NCBI GenBank assembly: GCA_934700345.1
Contig: CAKUXP010000005.1
Location: 1-64,000 of the forward strand
DNA length: 64,000 nucleotides
From: an uncultured Fibrobacter sp.
Lineage (GTDB): Bacteria > Fibrobacterota > Fibrobacteria > Fibrobacterales > Fibrobacteraceae
Direction: 5' to 3'
Numbering within the stretch: the stretch's first letter is position 1; the number at the start of each line of letters is the position of its first letter. The translations under genes and the position numbers were made by a program. This document shows, one piece after another, positions 24,192-34,045 of the stretch. The notes below the pieces were generated by a model. It had not been told where the DNA came from and ran no database searches. It worked only from the letters and a program-made list of their open reading frames with translations.

Positions 24192-26840
24192 TTACGCACC
24201 GAGTTTTGCCCGGATCCAGTTGTTCGCATTTGCAATCGCCGACGAAATTTTTTCCGGTTCGCGAGTGCCGGCCTGTGCGCGGTCCGGACGCCCGCCACCC
24301 TTGCCATTGCAAGCCTTTGCCAAATCGCGGACCATATCGCCGGCCTTGATACCTTTCGCCTGGACATTCTTTCCGACCATGACGGCAATGCTTCCGTTAG
24401 CGCTTCCCTTGTTCGCAATCACGGCAACGGATTCGGTATCGAGCTTGTTCTGGACGCCGTCGAGCAAGTTCTTGAAGCGGTCGTCGGGCGTGGACATTTC
24501 ACGGACATAGAGATTTACGCCCATTACGTTGACAGCGCCTTGCAAAAGTTCTCCCGCGGCAAGCGTCGCGAGTTCGAGCTGCACGGACTGGAGGCTCTTT
24601 TCTAGGTTCTGCGTCTTGGCAAAAGCCTGCTGGATCCTATCGAGGACATCGGCATCCTTGCAACGGAGCTGTTCGCGGAGAGCAGTCAGGATTTGCGTTC
24701 CGGCACGGAGGAGAGCGAGCGCGCCACGGCCAGTCACCGCTTCGATACGACGCACGCCAGAAGAAACGCTCGATTCGGAAATGATTTTCACCATGCCGAT
24801 GTTTCCCGTGTTCTGCACATGCAGACCGCCGCAAAGTTCCCTGGAAAATTCCTCGCCGGGGTTTCCCATCTTGACCACGCGAACCTTGTCGCCATACTTT
24901 TCGCCGAAAAGCGCCATCGCTCCGCTGGATTTCGCTTCATCGACATCCATCACGTCCGTAACGACCGGCAGGCATTCCATTACCTTGGCGTTCACCGTGT
25001 CTTCGACCTGCTGGATTTCTTCAGACGTCATTGCGTTAAAATGGCTAAAGTCAAAGCGCAACAGCTCGTTCGAAACGTAACTTCCCTGCTGCTGCACATG
25101 GCTACCGAGAACCTGCCGAAGAGCGGCCTGGATCAAATGCGTCGCGGAATGGTTCTTGCGGATGTCGGAGCGGCGGACGTCATCGACAGTCGCCAGGAAT
25201 TCCGAAGCCATCGTTTCCCTGTTTGCTTCGCCCTTTGTCACCTTGCCGCGGTGCACCGTCGTATCGTTTACGCGGACCGTGTCAAAAATCGAAATTTCAA
25301 GATTTTTAGAAACGAGAGTTCCCTTGTCGCCGATCTGTCCGCCCATTTCCGCATAGAACGGCGTCGTATCGAGCACAATCGAGAGAACGCCTTTATCTTC
25401 CCGGTAGCGCAGGATCTTTACCGTTGCGGAACTCGTCTCGTAACCGGCAAATTTTGTCGAACCGACAGCGTATTCCGTCCAGCCTTCGGAGCCCATCGTG
25501 TTGATGCTCTGCTTCATGTTCGCACGGGCGCGGGCCTTCTGCTCTTCCATGCATTTTTCATAGCCCTCTTCATCGATGGAAAGGCCTTTTTCCTCGGCGA
25601 GAATCCCCGTAAGGTCGGGCGGAAATCCATACGTATCATAAAGCAGGAAAACCTTATCTCCCGGGATTCTATCGCCTGCCTTGAGATCTGCAGAAATCGA
25701 GGCAAAGCGTTCTAGTCCGGCATCGAGCGTGCGGATAAAGCTTTCTTCTTCGCTGCGGATGACGGACGCGACAAAGTCCTTCCGTTCACGGATTTCGGGG
25801 AAAGCGTTGCCCATCGTATCGGCGAGAATCTGTACCAGGTTGCAGATGAAAGGTTTTTTCTGTCCGAGAAGGCGGGCAAAACGGCTCGCGCGACGAAGGA
25901 TACGGCGCAGCACATAGCCACGTCCCTCGTTCGACGGAAGCGCCCCGTCCGCAATCGCAAAGGAGAGAGCGCGAAGATGGTCCGCGATGACTCGATGCGG
26001 CGTCCCGTCCTTTCCTTCGCTGTAAGGCACGCCGGAAAGCTCCGCGATTTTTCGGATGATCGGACTGAACACGTCCGTATCGTAGTTGCTGGTCTTTCCT
26101 TGCAGAATGGCGCAGATCCGTTCGAAGCCCATGCCGGTATCGACATTTTTTGCCTTGAGCGGGACAAGCGAGCCGTCCGAGAGGCGTTCGTATTGCATGA
26201 ACACGTTGTTCCAGATTTCGATGTAGCGGTCGTTTTCACCGTTTACGCCGAGAACCGGGTCCTTGAACGTTTCGGCCTGTGTCGTGATATCGCCGCGATC
26301 ATAATGGATTTCGGAACAAGGACCGCACGGCCCGGTATCGCCCATTTCCCAGAAATTCGAGTGGGCGTCAAAGCGCATGATGCGGTCATCGGGAAGCCCC
26401 GACACATCCTTCCAGATCTGCCAGGCTTCATCGTCGTCCTGGTAAACAGTCGCAAACAGGCGTTCCTTCGGAAGTTTCCAGACTTCGGTCAAAAGTTCCC
26501 ATGCCCAGGAAATCGCTTCCTTCTTATAGTAATCCCCGAACGACCAGTTTCCAAGCATTTCAAAAAAAGTGTGGTGGTAATTGTCGCGCCCAACGACATC
26601 CAGGTCATTGTGCTTGCCCGAGACACGAATACATTTCTGGCTATTGCAGACGCGCTTCCAGCCTTTCGGGTTGTCCCCGAGAAAAATCGCCTTGAACTGG
26701 TTCATCCCGGCATTCGTGAACATGAGCGTCGGGTCGTCATGCGGGACCACGGGCGAAGAGCGGACAAACAGATGTCCCTTGGATTCAAAGAACTTGATAA
26801 AGGATTCGCGTACTTGCGCTGAAGTCATCGTTTCGGACAT
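24192..26840 (-). CDS. alaS: Alanyl-tRNA synthetase
   Basis: Full-length class II synthetase (882 aa) charging tRNA-Ala, with catalytic, tRNA-recognition, editing and C-Ala domains in order. Visible markers are the N-terminal VRESFIKFFESKGH, motif 2 area (NHTFFEMLGNWSFGDYYK in spirit: YHHTFFEMLGNWSFG), the editing-site NHSATHLIQAAL and CGGLHV zinc ligands, and a Gly-rich GKGGGRPDRAQAG near the end. ATG 26840 has AAAGGA 9 nt upstream. ridA follows at once. Confidence 0.96.
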   Translation of the reverse strand: MSETMTSAQVRESFIKFFESKGHLFVRSSPVVPHDDPTLMFTNAGMNQFKAIFLGDNPKGWKRVCNSQKCIRVSGKHNDLDVVGRDNYHHTFFEMLGNWSFGDYYKKEAISWAWELLTEVWKLPKERLFATVYQDDDEAWQIWKDVSGLPDDRIMRFDAHSNFWEMGDTGPCGPCSEIHYDRGDITTQAETFKDPVLGVNGENDRYIEIWNNVFMQYERLSDGSLVPLKAKNVDTGMGFERICAILQGKTSNYDTDVFSPIIRKIAELSGVPYSEGKDGTPHRVIADHLRALSFAIADGALPSNEGRGYVLRRILRRASRFARLLGQKKPFICNLVQILADTMGNAFPEIRERKDFVASVIRSEEESFIRTLDAGLERFASISADLKAGDRIPGDKVFLLYDTYGFPPDLTGILAEEKGLSIDEEGYEKCMEEQKARARANMKQSINTMGSEGWTEYAVGSTKFAGYETSSATVKILRYREDKGVLSIVLDTTPFYAEMGGQIGDKGTLVSKNLEISIFDTVRVNDTTVHRGKVTKGEANRETMASEFLATVDDVRRSDIRKNHSATHLIQAALRQVLGSHVQQQGSYVSNELLRFDFSHFNAMTSEEIQQVEDTVNAKVMECLPVVTDVMDVDEAKSSGAMALFGEKYGDKVRVVKMGNPGEEFSRELCGGLHVQNTGNIGMVKIISESSVSSGVRRIEAVTGRGALALLRAGTQILTALREQLRCKDADVLDRIQQAFAKTQNLEKSLQSVQLELATLAAGELLQGAVNVMGVNLYVREMSTPDDRFKNLLDGVQNKLDTESVAVIANKGSANGSIAVMVGKNVQAKGIKAGDMVRDLAKACNGKGGGRPDRAQAGTREPEKISSAIANANNWIRAKLGA

Positions 26841-26962
26841 AATAATTCCTTTGGATTTTCCACGAGAAAGATAGAAAGAATTGGTCGAACGCGTCAGAGT
26901 TCAGGGTTTAGAACCGCGATGTTTAAACGGATTCCTGATTTCTCTCCACACTCAACCATTTC

Positions 26963-28978
26963 CTAACGAACCGCAATTTGCCTGTGCATTAGAAGGCGAC
27001 CGCCTTCCGAAAGCCGAACGACAAGCATCTTGCCGGAATATTTTTTCACGTCAAAAGTTGTCATAGCCCCATCAAATCGGCGATGGAAGACTTCCCTTCC
27101 CGAAAGATCGTAGAGGCGGACAAGCTTTTTCCCGAAAACATTCGAGCTCACCGCAAGCGTCGTTCCGTAAAGATCAATCGAAGTTTTTACCGGCTGCGCC
27201 AAGACGATGGCAGTTTCTTCCGAACTAGAAAAACCTTCCATCGAACTTGAACTGCCCTTTTCCGAAGAGGAACTTTCCATTGAACTTGAGCTGCTCCCAG
27301 CCGAAGAACTGCTCGCGATACAATCGCCGACAGGGATATCGCTCCCCGAAGCGAAACAGATGTTTCCGCCCCTTTCCGTAATTTGGTATAAGTTAACGCC
27401 TAGATTTGCACCGGTCCACGAGACTGCCGAAAATTCCTTTATGCCCTGCGTTCCCGGATACGGATCATCATTCAAGTATTCCCGGCTTATGTCATAAAAA
27501 CCGGCTGAATAGCTATCGACCTTTAAATCTCCCGCTTCCACTACGTCGATTCTCTGATGGCTCGGATTGTCGTTCAGCGAATCCATCCACCAGGCCGACG
27601 AATCATAGTCGATATGCCAGATTAACATCCCGTGATACGGGAGATTCGCATCCCAGCCCATCTTCTGGCGATTTTCCAAGATGAACCATTCGTCATTGTT
27701 TCCCGGCACGGAAATTTTATACGCCACGTCGGTTGTGATGAACGGAGGGAGAACGGTCACCTTCCAGGCCTCTTCAAGAGTCCTGTAGGAAATCCACCCC
27801 ATAAAAGCCTTTTCGAAGGCGCTGTAGCCGACAGGCGTCGCACCTTGCACCGGTCCGTTATACATACCAGTTCCCATCACGTCCCATGAGTGAACGCCCG
27901 GAGCCTGGTAAACGCTGTCCTTGAAATCCTTGTAACAATCTCCGCCATAGACGCAATAGTGATCCTTTAAACCCATCGTGTGGCTAAACTCGTGCACGAA
28001 CTGCGCTATCGGGGTAAGTGCTGTTTCGGAGTTCATCTGCTGCAAGATAAAATAGCGGTTGAACTTTTTCCCATTTCCGGCATTGAGCATTCCGACATAG
28101 TCGTTCGTGCTGTTATTGTATTTCAGCATATAGGCAAAGCCACCGAGATTGTTCGCACTCGTTTTCGTCCCCGCATACATCACGGCGACAGCATCGACTT
28201 CGCCATCACCATCCGCGTCATATTTCGAAGCATCGAAATCCGGATACTTAGAAAGCAGGTTGTCAACCGCTTCCTTGACCAGTCGGCCTTCCCTTTTCGC
28301 ATAACTAGCCAACGTATCGTTCACTTTCACCAGGTAGATATCAAAACTCGGGATAAAAAGCCCGTTTGACTGATCCCTAAAATAATCCTTTACGGATCCG
28401 ATATGTCCATTTCTGCTGTATCCCGATTGGTTAACTTGTGCGTAAAACAAGGATGAATCGCAGTTGGAAGCATCGGTCCCCGCCACCAAAAGCACCGGGA
28501 AACGGTTCGTTCCCTTTACATGTCCAGAAGCAGCCGGAAGCTTCAACACCGGAAAATCCGCCGAAGGCGTATCGAGAGCAGGAACCCACGGAGCCTTCTT
28601 TTCGAACTTTTCGCCAAACGGGACGAACAGTCGATCCGGATTTTTTTCAAAATGCGCATTCCGGACTTTTTCTCGGCGAATCCCTTCTAGATAGTTCTTT
28701 TCCTCAACTCTCCGCCTGTCCGCATTTTTCGCCTTGACATTTCCCGCGACACCCTCCTCTGTCGCATAGCGGTAAACGCCGTCCTCGCCGCGGATAACAA
28801 GATAGCCGTCCAACGTTTCCGTGTAGCGGTAATGTTCGTCCCCCACATTTCGGATCGTTAAGGAATCTCCGGCATTATCGACCGTAAAAAAACCAGGATT
28901 TTCCGGAAACGCCAAAAGACTTTCCGCAAAGAGAAAACCAAAAACGTACAACATTGCGAGACGAATAAATCCATTCAT
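26963..28978 (-). CDS. Secreted M6-family metalloprotease with Ser-rich linker and C-terminal sorting-type domain
   Basis: A 671-residue exported protein: signal peptide (cleavage near LLAFPEN), N-terminal propeptide-like region, then an M6 (immune-inhibitor-A-like) catalytic domain. The zinc site HEFSHTMGLKDHY (HExxHxxGxxD) lies near residue 345, followed by a Met-turn-like WDVMGTGMYNG. A run of serine/glutamate linkers (SSSSS, about residues 555-600) joins it to a short C-terminal beta domain with RLYDLSGREV. That tail resembles the ends of the proteins at 52931 and 51401 and may be a secretion or anchoring domain. It probably digests protein outside the cell. ATG 28978 follows AGGAG. Confidence 0.88.
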   Translation of the reverse strand: MNGFIRLAMLYVFGFLFAESLLAFPENPGFFTVDNAGDSLTIRNVGDEHYRYTETLDGYLVIRGEDGVYRYATEEGVAGNVKAKNADRRRVEEKNYLEGIRREKVRNAHFEKNPDRLFVPFGEKFEKKAPWVPALDTPSADFPVLKLPAASGHVKGTNRFPVLLVAGTDASNCDSSLFYAQVNQSGYSRNGHIGSVKDYFRDQSNGLFIPSFDIYLVKVNDTLASYAKREGRLVKEAVDNLLSKYPDFDASKYDADGDGEVDAVAVMYAGTKTSANNLGGFAYMLKYNNSTNDYVGMLNAGNGKKFNRYFILQQMNSETALTPIAQFVHEFSHTMGLKDHYCVYGGDCYKDFKDSVYQAPGVHSWDVMGTGMYNGPVQGATPVGYSAFEKAFMGWISYRTLEEAWKVTVLPPFITTDVAYKISVPGNNDEWFILENRQKMGWDANLPYHGMLIWHIDYDSSAWWMDSLNDNPSHQRIDVVEAGDLKVDSYSAGFYDISREYLNDDPYPGTQGIKEFSAVSWTGANLGVNLYQITERGGNICFASGSDIPVGDCIASSSSAGSSSSSMESSSSEKGSSSSMEGFSSSEETAIVLAQPVKTSIDLYGTTLAVSSNVFGKKLVRLYDLSGREVFHRRFDGAMTTFDVKKYSGKMLVVRLSEGGRLLMHRQIAVR

Positions 28979-29085
28979 AGAGACTCCTATGGGATAAAAG
29001 TATTCTATTTCCCAAAAAAAATATCTGTTTTTTTCATACGGAAGACATTTTGTTTAGCGCCAGATATTCCATTTTCTCTTATTTC

Positions 29086-29091
29086 TATATT
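29086..29091 (+). promoter_or_regulatory. TATATT -10 box before der
   Basis: TATATT, then seven bases, then GTG 29099. No Shine-Dalgarno lies in the interval, so the der mRNA is probably leaderless. Confidence 0.5.
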
Positions 29092-29098
29092 TCTTGAC

Positions 29099-30529
29099 GT
29101 GGCTAAACTACCTATTGTCTGTATTGTCGGACGTCCCAATGTGGGGAAGTCCTCTCTTTTTAACCGCATCCTCGGACGCCGCGCCGCGGTGGTTTCGGAT
29201 CGCGAAGGCGTAACCCGGGACCGTCATTACCAGACGGCAAATTACAAGGGGCGCGAATTCACGGTCGTCGATACCGGAGGATTTCTGCCGGACGATACAA
29301 TCGACGTCCTTGCGGCAAATGTCCGAGATCAGATTTTTGCAGCCATCGAAGAAGCCGATCTGGTTCTCTTCATGGTCGATGTCCGCATGGGCATCACAAA
29401 GCTAGACCTCCAGTTTGCCCGGATGATCCGAAAGCTCGACAAGCAAGTTCTCCTTATCGCAAACAAAAGCGAAGCCGCTTCCGACCGTTCGGAAAGCTGG
29501 GAATTTTTCTCCCTCGGCATGGGACAGCCCCGAACCATCAGCGCACTGACCGGTTACGCCTGCCTTTCGCTCCTCGACGAAATCATCGCCATTCTACCCG
29601 ACAAGGGAAAAATCCATGGCGACGAAAAGCGCCCGATCCGGTTTGCGATTCTCGGACGACCGAACGCCGGGAAATCCACCCTGCTAAACCGTCTTCTCGG
29701 CGAAGAACGCGTCGTGGTTTCCGATATTCCCGGAACGACCCGGGATTCCATCGACTGCACGTTTGTTTCCGACGGGGAGACCTTCGTCGTGACCGATACC
29801 GCGGGTCTCCGCAAGAAGGCGAAAGTCGAAGACGAAGTCGAAATTTTCAGCAACATGCGCACCGAGGAAAGCATCCGCCGTTCCGACCTCTCCCTTCTAG
29901 TCATCGACGCAACCCTCGGACTTTCCGAACAGGACTTCCGCATTATCCAGAGCATCCGCCAAGCGGGCAAGGGTCTCATCCTGATTCTCAACAAGTGGGA
30001 CATTCTCCCGGACAAGAACGAAAAGTCTTTCGACCGGATGGTCAAGGAAATGCGGGAACGCGAACCGATGTTCGAATACATCCCCACGCTTTCGATCAGC
30101 GCCAAAGAAGGCCTGCGCGTCCACCGGATCCTGCAGGAGATCCGCTCGGTCTATGCCAACTGTCGTCGGGTTCTCGGACGGGAACGTCTCGCCGAAGTCT
30201 TTGGCGAAGCCTGTCAAAAAAATCCCCATCCGGCGCACCAGGGAAGACTTGTCAAGCTCACCCGCGCATGCCAAATCATGGTAGAGCCTCCGGTCATCGA
30301 TATCGAAACGCGAACCCCCGATGCGGTCGACGAATCCTACAAACGTTACCTTCTCAAGACTTTCTATGAAGCGTTCCATCTCGACGGGGCGCCTCTCCGG
30401 CTGAACTTCGACAGCAAGCTCATTTTACGAAAGGACGAAGACCTTGAACAGTTTACTCTCACTTCCGCTAGCGTATCTCCTCGGCTCCATTCCGACCGCA
30501 ATCTGGGTCGCAAAAATCGTCAAAGGTAG
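29099..30529 (+). CDS. der: Ribosome-assembly GTPase Der (EngA)
   Basis: Tandem-GTPase protein needed for 50S subunit assembly. Domain 1 has GRPNVGKSSLFN, the VTRDRHY switch and DTGGF; domain 2 has GRPNAGKSTLLN, TTRDSID and DTAGLRKK; a KH-like domain follows (about residues 350-440). Start GTG 29099 gives the canonical N-terminus. The last roughly 28 residues (after ILRKDED) run over the beginning of plsY in another frame and look unlike other Der tails, so the overlap has shaped the C-terminus. It heads an operon with plsY and gpsA. Confidence 0.95.
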   Translation: MAKLPIVCIVGRPNVGKSSLFNRILGRRAAVVSDREGVTRDRHYQTANYKGREFTVVDTGGFLPDDTIDVLAANVRDQIFAAIEEADLVLFMVDVRMGITKLDLQFARMIRKLDKQVLLIANKSEAASDRSESWEFFSLGMGQPRTISALTGYACLSLLDEIIAILPDKGKIHGDEKRPIRFAILGRPNAGKSTLLNRLLGEERVVVSDIPGTTRDSIDCTFVSDGETFVVTDTAGLRKKAKVEDEVEIFSNMRTEESIRRSDLSLLVIDATLGLSEQDFRIIQSIRQAGKGLILILNKWDILPDKNEKSFDRMVKEMREREPMFEYIPTLSISAKEGLRVHRILQEIRSVYANCRRVLGRERLAEVFGEACQKNPHPAHQGRLVKLTRACQIMVEPPVIDIETRTPDAVDESYKRYLLKTFYEAFHLDGAPLRLNFDSKLILRKDEDLEQFTLTSASVSPRLHSDRNLGRKNRQR

Positions 30530-31106
30530 AGACTTCGACATCCGGGACTACGGATCGAAAAACTCGGGATTAACGAATGCGTTTCGCGTCCTAGGCGTAA
30601 AGCCTGCGCTTCCCGTGGTCGTCATCGATCTACTCAAAGGTTTCCTCGCCCCGACGATTGCCGCCTCCCTCAACGAGGCATCCAAGACTTCGGGCGGTCC
30701 CGACTACTACTGGCTTCCGCTAGCCTGTGGGCTTCTCGCGGTCCTCGGGCACAGCTTCACGTGCTTTGCCGGATTCCGCGGCGGAAAAGGCGTCCTCACC
30801 GCATTCGGGATGTTCCTAGCCCTCGCTCCCGTCACGGCTCTTCTCGCCTTTCTCGTCTGGAGCGTCCTGACCGTTGTCACAAAATACGTCTCGGTCGGAA
30901 GCATCGGCGCATGCACTGCACTCGCCGGATTAACGCTTTTCGGATATCTCGCACCGGACATCTACCCGCACGACCAAATTCACGCAGGCATTCTAGTCCT
31001 CGCCTGGATCATTGCCGTCTTCGTCATTGTCAAGCACAAGGCAAACATCAAGCGTCTTTTGAACGGAACCGAAAACGGTTTTGGGAAAAAACGGAAAAAC
31101 GTATAA
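30444..31106 (+). CDS. plsY: Acyl-phosphate:glycerol-3-phosphate acyltransferase PlsY
   Basis: Polytopic inner-membrane enzyme (220 aa) that transfers the acyl group from acyl-phosphate to glycerol-3-phosphate, the first step of phospholipid synthesis. The conserved motifs are LLGSIPTAIWVAK with RDYGSKNSGLTNAFR, HSFTCFAGFRGGKGV, and KHKANIKRLLNGTEN near the end. The only start giving the full first motif is TTG 30444, with AAAGGA upstream. It overlaps der by 86 nt, an unusually long overlap that implies coupled translation. The next gene is gpsA, which supplies its substrate. Confidence 0.93.
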   Translation: MNSLLSLPLAYLLGSIPTAIWVAKIVKGRDFDIRDYGSKNSGLTNAFRVLGVKPALPVVVIDLLKGFLAPTIAASLNEASKTSGGPDYYWLPLACGLLAVLGHSFTCFAGFRGGKGVLTAFGMFLALAPVTALLAFLVWSVLTVVTKYVSVGSIGACTALAGLTLFGYLAPDIYPHDQIHAGILVLAWIIAVFVIVKHKANIKRLLNGTENGFGKKRKNV

Positions 31107-31139
31107 TTTACAATTGCTCAACAAGGAAAGGATCTGCTT

Positions 31140-32150
31140 ATGAACATTACAATACTAGGCACCGGCGGATGGGGATTAACCCTCGGCCAGGTTTTGAACG
31201 ACAACGGACACAAGGTTTCTTTTTGGACATTTTCTCAAAAGGAAGTGGACCTGCTTTCCACGGAGCACCAGTACAAGGACAAGCTTCCCGGCATTATCTT
31301 CCCGGATTCGTTCTCCTATACGACCGACATGAACAAGGCCCTTGAAGGCGCAGAGATGGTTCTTATCGTCGTCCCGTCCCAGGTGATGGCGAATGTTTCC
31401 AAGGAATTTGCCAAATGGAATCCGGCGGAAAAGGTTCCGCTCGTCGTCTGCGCGACCAAGGGAATCCTCGAAGGCACGGACCAGCGCATGAGCGAAGTCA
31501 TCCTCGAAAACGTCCCGTGGCTTGACCACGATCACATGGTAACGCTCAGCGGCCCGACACACGCCGAAGAAGTTTCGCGCCGCGTCTATACGACAATCGT
31601 CGCCGCCTGCCCCAACGAAGATTCCGCAAAAAAAGTCCAGCAGATCATGAGCAACGGCTACCTGCGCGTCTATACATCGACGGACCAAATCGGCGTAGAG
31701 CTTTGCGGTTCGATAAAAAACGTCATCGCGATTGCAAGCGGCATCCTCTACGGAATCGGAGCGGGCGACAACACCCGCGCGGCGCTCATCACCCGAGGAC
31801 AGGCGGAAATTTGCCGTCTCGGACGCGCCCTCGGCGCAAACCCCAGCACTTTCGCAGGCCTCGCCGGAATGGGCGACCTAATCGTCACCTGCCTTTCGCA
31901 GCACAGCCGGAACCGCTACGTCGGCGAGTGCATCGGCAAGGGCGAAACCCTATCGCAAATCATGGGACACATGAAGATGATTGCGGAAGGCGTTCCCACG
32001 TGCAAGAGCGCCAAGGCTCTCGCAGAATCGGTCCACGTGGAACTTCCCATCGTGAACGCGGTCTATGAAGTCCTCTTCAACGACAAGAAACCCGCAGATA
32101 TCATCGAAGAACTGATGAACCGCGACCTGAAATCCGAAGCGGAATACTGA
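31140..32150 (+). CDS. gpsA: NAD(P)-dependent glycerol-3-phosphate dehydrogenase
   Basis: Cytoplasmic enzyme that reduces dihydroxyacetone phosphate to sn-glycerol-3-phosphate for phospholipids. Its 336 residues fit. The dinucleotide fold begins GTGGWGLTLGQ, followed by VVPSQ, CATKGI, LSGPTHAEEV (family signature) and IKNVIAIASGI; the C-terminal catalytic domain has NTRAALITRG and GLAGMGDLIVTC. An AAGGAAAGGA Shine-Dalgarno precedes ATG 31140, and a TATAAT-like box at 31103 could add an internal promoter. Product feeds PlsY, encoded just upstream. Confidence 0.95.
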   Translation: MNITILGTGGWGLTLGQVLNDNGHKVSFWTFSQKEVDLLSTEHQYKDKLPGIIFPDSFSYTTDMNKALEGAEMVLIVVPSQVMANVSKEFAKWNPAEKVPLVVCATKGILEGTDQRMSEVILENVPWLDHDHMVTLSGPTHAEEVSRRVYTTIVAACPNEDSAKKVQQIMSNGYLRVYTSTDQIGVELCGSIKNVIAIASGILYGIGAGDNTRAALITRGQAEICRLGRALGANPSTFAGLAGMGDLIVTCLSQHSRNRYVGECIGKGETLSQIMGHMKMIAEGVPTCKSAKALAESVHVELPIVNAVYEVLFNDKKPADIIEELMNRDLKSEAEY

Positions 32151-32171
32151 TTTTCCGCATTTAAATATCCG

Positions 32172-32624
32172 ATGAAAAACGCGTTCTTCAAAAGCCTAGC
32201 CGTTCTTTTGGGAACGCTTTTTCTGTCTTCCTGCGTCATCATGCAGGAAAGCCCCGAAGCGGAAGTCCGCTCGGAAAAAAGCTGTTTCTACGACCGTCTC
32301 GGAACTTACCGCTGCGCGACCTGCTACGGCTCGGAATGCGCCTGCCGAGTCTCGGCCACGGAACTTTGTTCATTCCGAACCTGGGAAGAGACCTGCCACG
32401 CCTGCGATAATTACCGTTTCTTCAACGATTTAAGAATTTCGAACGCCTCGCTCGACGGATGCTCCCAGAGAGCGCTCTGCAATCTTTGCCAGGCGGGCTT
32501 TTCCGTATGCGGCTATCCTCGCTCCGAATGGCGTTTCGAGTTTCGCCCCGGGCCTCCCCCGCCGCCTCACAGACCGCCTCCGAGGCATCACCGCGGACGC
32601 CCCGACGATTTTCCAAAAAGATAA
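32172..32624 (+). CDS. Cysteine-rich lipoprotein, function unknown
   Basis: A 150-residue exported protein with signal peptide and lipobox (LGTLFLSSC). The mature part has 12 further cysteines in about 95 residues, several as CxxC or CxC (CATCYGSECAC, CHACD, CNLC), then a Pro/His/Arg-rich tail (PPPPPHRPPP). The arrangement suggests many disulfides or metal binding. No family recognised. It lies 21 nt after gpsA on the same strand and could be the last gene of that operon. Confidence 0.65.
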   Translation: MKNAFFKSLAVLLGTLFLSSCVIMQESPEAEVRSEKSCFYDRLGTYRCATCYGSECACRVSATELCSFRTWEETCHACDNYRFFNDLRISNASLDGCSQRALCNLCQAGFSVCGYPRSEWRFEFRPGPPPPPHRPPPRHHRGRPDDFPKR

Positions 32625-32682
32625 GGACCTGGTCTCGAATTCATTTCAAAGCCAAGTCCCAAACAAGTCGAATCAAGTCATT

Positions 32683-33873
32683 TTAATTTTTGCAGCTGGC
32701 CACGGCACGCTTTGAAAATTCGCCGGCGCACCAGGAATTTCCATCCGAACGCTTTCTATACCCCGCTACCGGCAGTTGCGCGCTCAGCTTGGTATCAATC
32801 GGGAACGCGCTCACCCCGAGCGAATCCGCAATTTTCGCATTTGCGTAGAAGAGCGAATCCATCGTTTCCCCGGCACAGCGAAACACGATAGAACCTTTGG
32901 TACCCGGCATCGAAAGCGCAGCCCGGGCATCCTTGTTTTCACAGGAATCCGTCCCGATCACCAAATAGGAATCCGGGGCGATCCTTGCCGTAAACAAAGA
33001 ATCCGTCGCCGCCTTGAGCGAACTTCCGCTTGTCGCGAGCAATTCGCAACCTTCCAGGTCAAGCGTATCCAGCGTCGCGTTGTAAAGTTCCACAAATTCC
33101 GCCTTGCCTTCCGTCATGAATTCCGTGACAAAAATGTTTCCGGGCCTTGGCGCGCGAATCTTTGACGGCAAATGCGCCACCGCGGAAAAAGTCTTCGTGG
33201 AATCGCTCGAAACCACCAGCTGGATCTTTGCGTGGAGCGGATTTAGCTGCCAGTCGATGGCGAAGTTTTCCCCGTCAATCGTCACCTTGGAATCCGAAGC
33301 GAACAAGGTATCGCCGTTTTTCGCAAACAGATGAATTTGTACGGAATATTCCGTCCCGATTTGGAGCATTTCCGTCACCGCGGAAGCTTCCATGTCCCCG
33401 AATTCAAACGGGTAGGATTTCGAAAAACCTTCCGCCCAAACGGCAAGCGTGCCACTTGCGATTTCCGCCACGTTATCGAGCCCGAGCGGAATCCGCACAT
33501 AGAGAAATCCCGCTACGGCATGCATCGCAATCGAAACGGAAGTCTCGTCGCCCGCGGAAAGCTTCGCCTGGGCTTCCCCCTGCTCCACCAGAATTCCGTT
33601 CGCATAGAACTTGGCATAGAAATTCCAGTCGCCGGGAGCAAGCTTCTGGCTGAACGTATTGGAATCGCCCAACAGAACCGCATGAACCGTATCCGGACCG
33701 ACCAAATCCAGCACGAGACTGTCCGAAAGCGGCACGCTCGAACGCGCCACGTCAAAATGGACGGGAACGTTCCCGGAGCTTTCCGGGCCGGGATTTGCGC
33801 CTTCGGAACAGGCTTGTCCCAAAATCGCCGTAAAAAGAATCGGCAACATCTGCCACAGGTGTCTTTTTCTCAT
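32683..33873 (-). CDS. Lipoprotein with lamin-tail domain
   Basis: A 396-residue lipoprotein: signal peptide ending LGQACSEG, two probable beta-sandwich regions (about 30-260), then a lamin-tail (LTD) domain (NIFVTEFMTEGKAEFVELYN ... about 270-380). In bacteria LTD domains occur on surface and secreted proteins and may bind DNA or polysaccharide. ATG 33873 is chosen for the exact GGAGG seven bases upstream. No partner gene; the neighbour at 32172 converges on it. Confidence 0.75.
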   Translation of the reverse strand: MRKRHLWQMLPILFTAILGQACSEGANPGPESSGNVPVHFDVARSSVPLSDSLVLDLVGPDTVHAVLLGDSNTFSQKLAPGDWNFYAKFYANGILVEQGEAQAKLSAGDETSVSIAMHAVAGFLYVRIPLGLDNVAEIASGTLAVWAEGFSKSYPFEFGDMEASAVTEMLQIGTEYSVQIHLFAKNGDTLFASDSKVTIDGENFAIDWQLNPLHAKIQLVVSSDSTKTFSAVAHLPSKIRAPRPGNIFVTEFMTEGKAEFVELYNATLDTLDLEGCELLATSGSSLKAATDSLFTARIAPDSYLVIGTDSCENKDARAALSMPGTKGSIVFRCAGETMDSLFYANAKIADSLGVSAFPIDTKLSAQLPVAGYRKRSDGNSWCAGEFSKRAVASCKN

Positions 33874-34045
33874 TTTTTCCTCCTTTGGTTGAAATGAGAG
33901 ACTACCCGCTATAACGCTTTTCAACGCAGAAATGATTACGGCATTTTTTGAAAATATTTTTTAACAAAGAAAATTAAAAATGAGCAGGATATTTGTCTAT
34001 CTTGTTACCGTAAAACAAATCAAGAATCAACGACAAAAAAAAAAG

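Noticed and set aside
24693..25715. 340-codon plus-strand frame opposite alaS
   Set aside because: Arises from codon bias of alaS; no ribosome site or family.
3534..26912. 12-mer TCTAAACCCTGA at 3534 and its reverse complement at 26901
   Set aside because: Only two copies in 64 kb and no structure or shared context; not enough for a named repeat.
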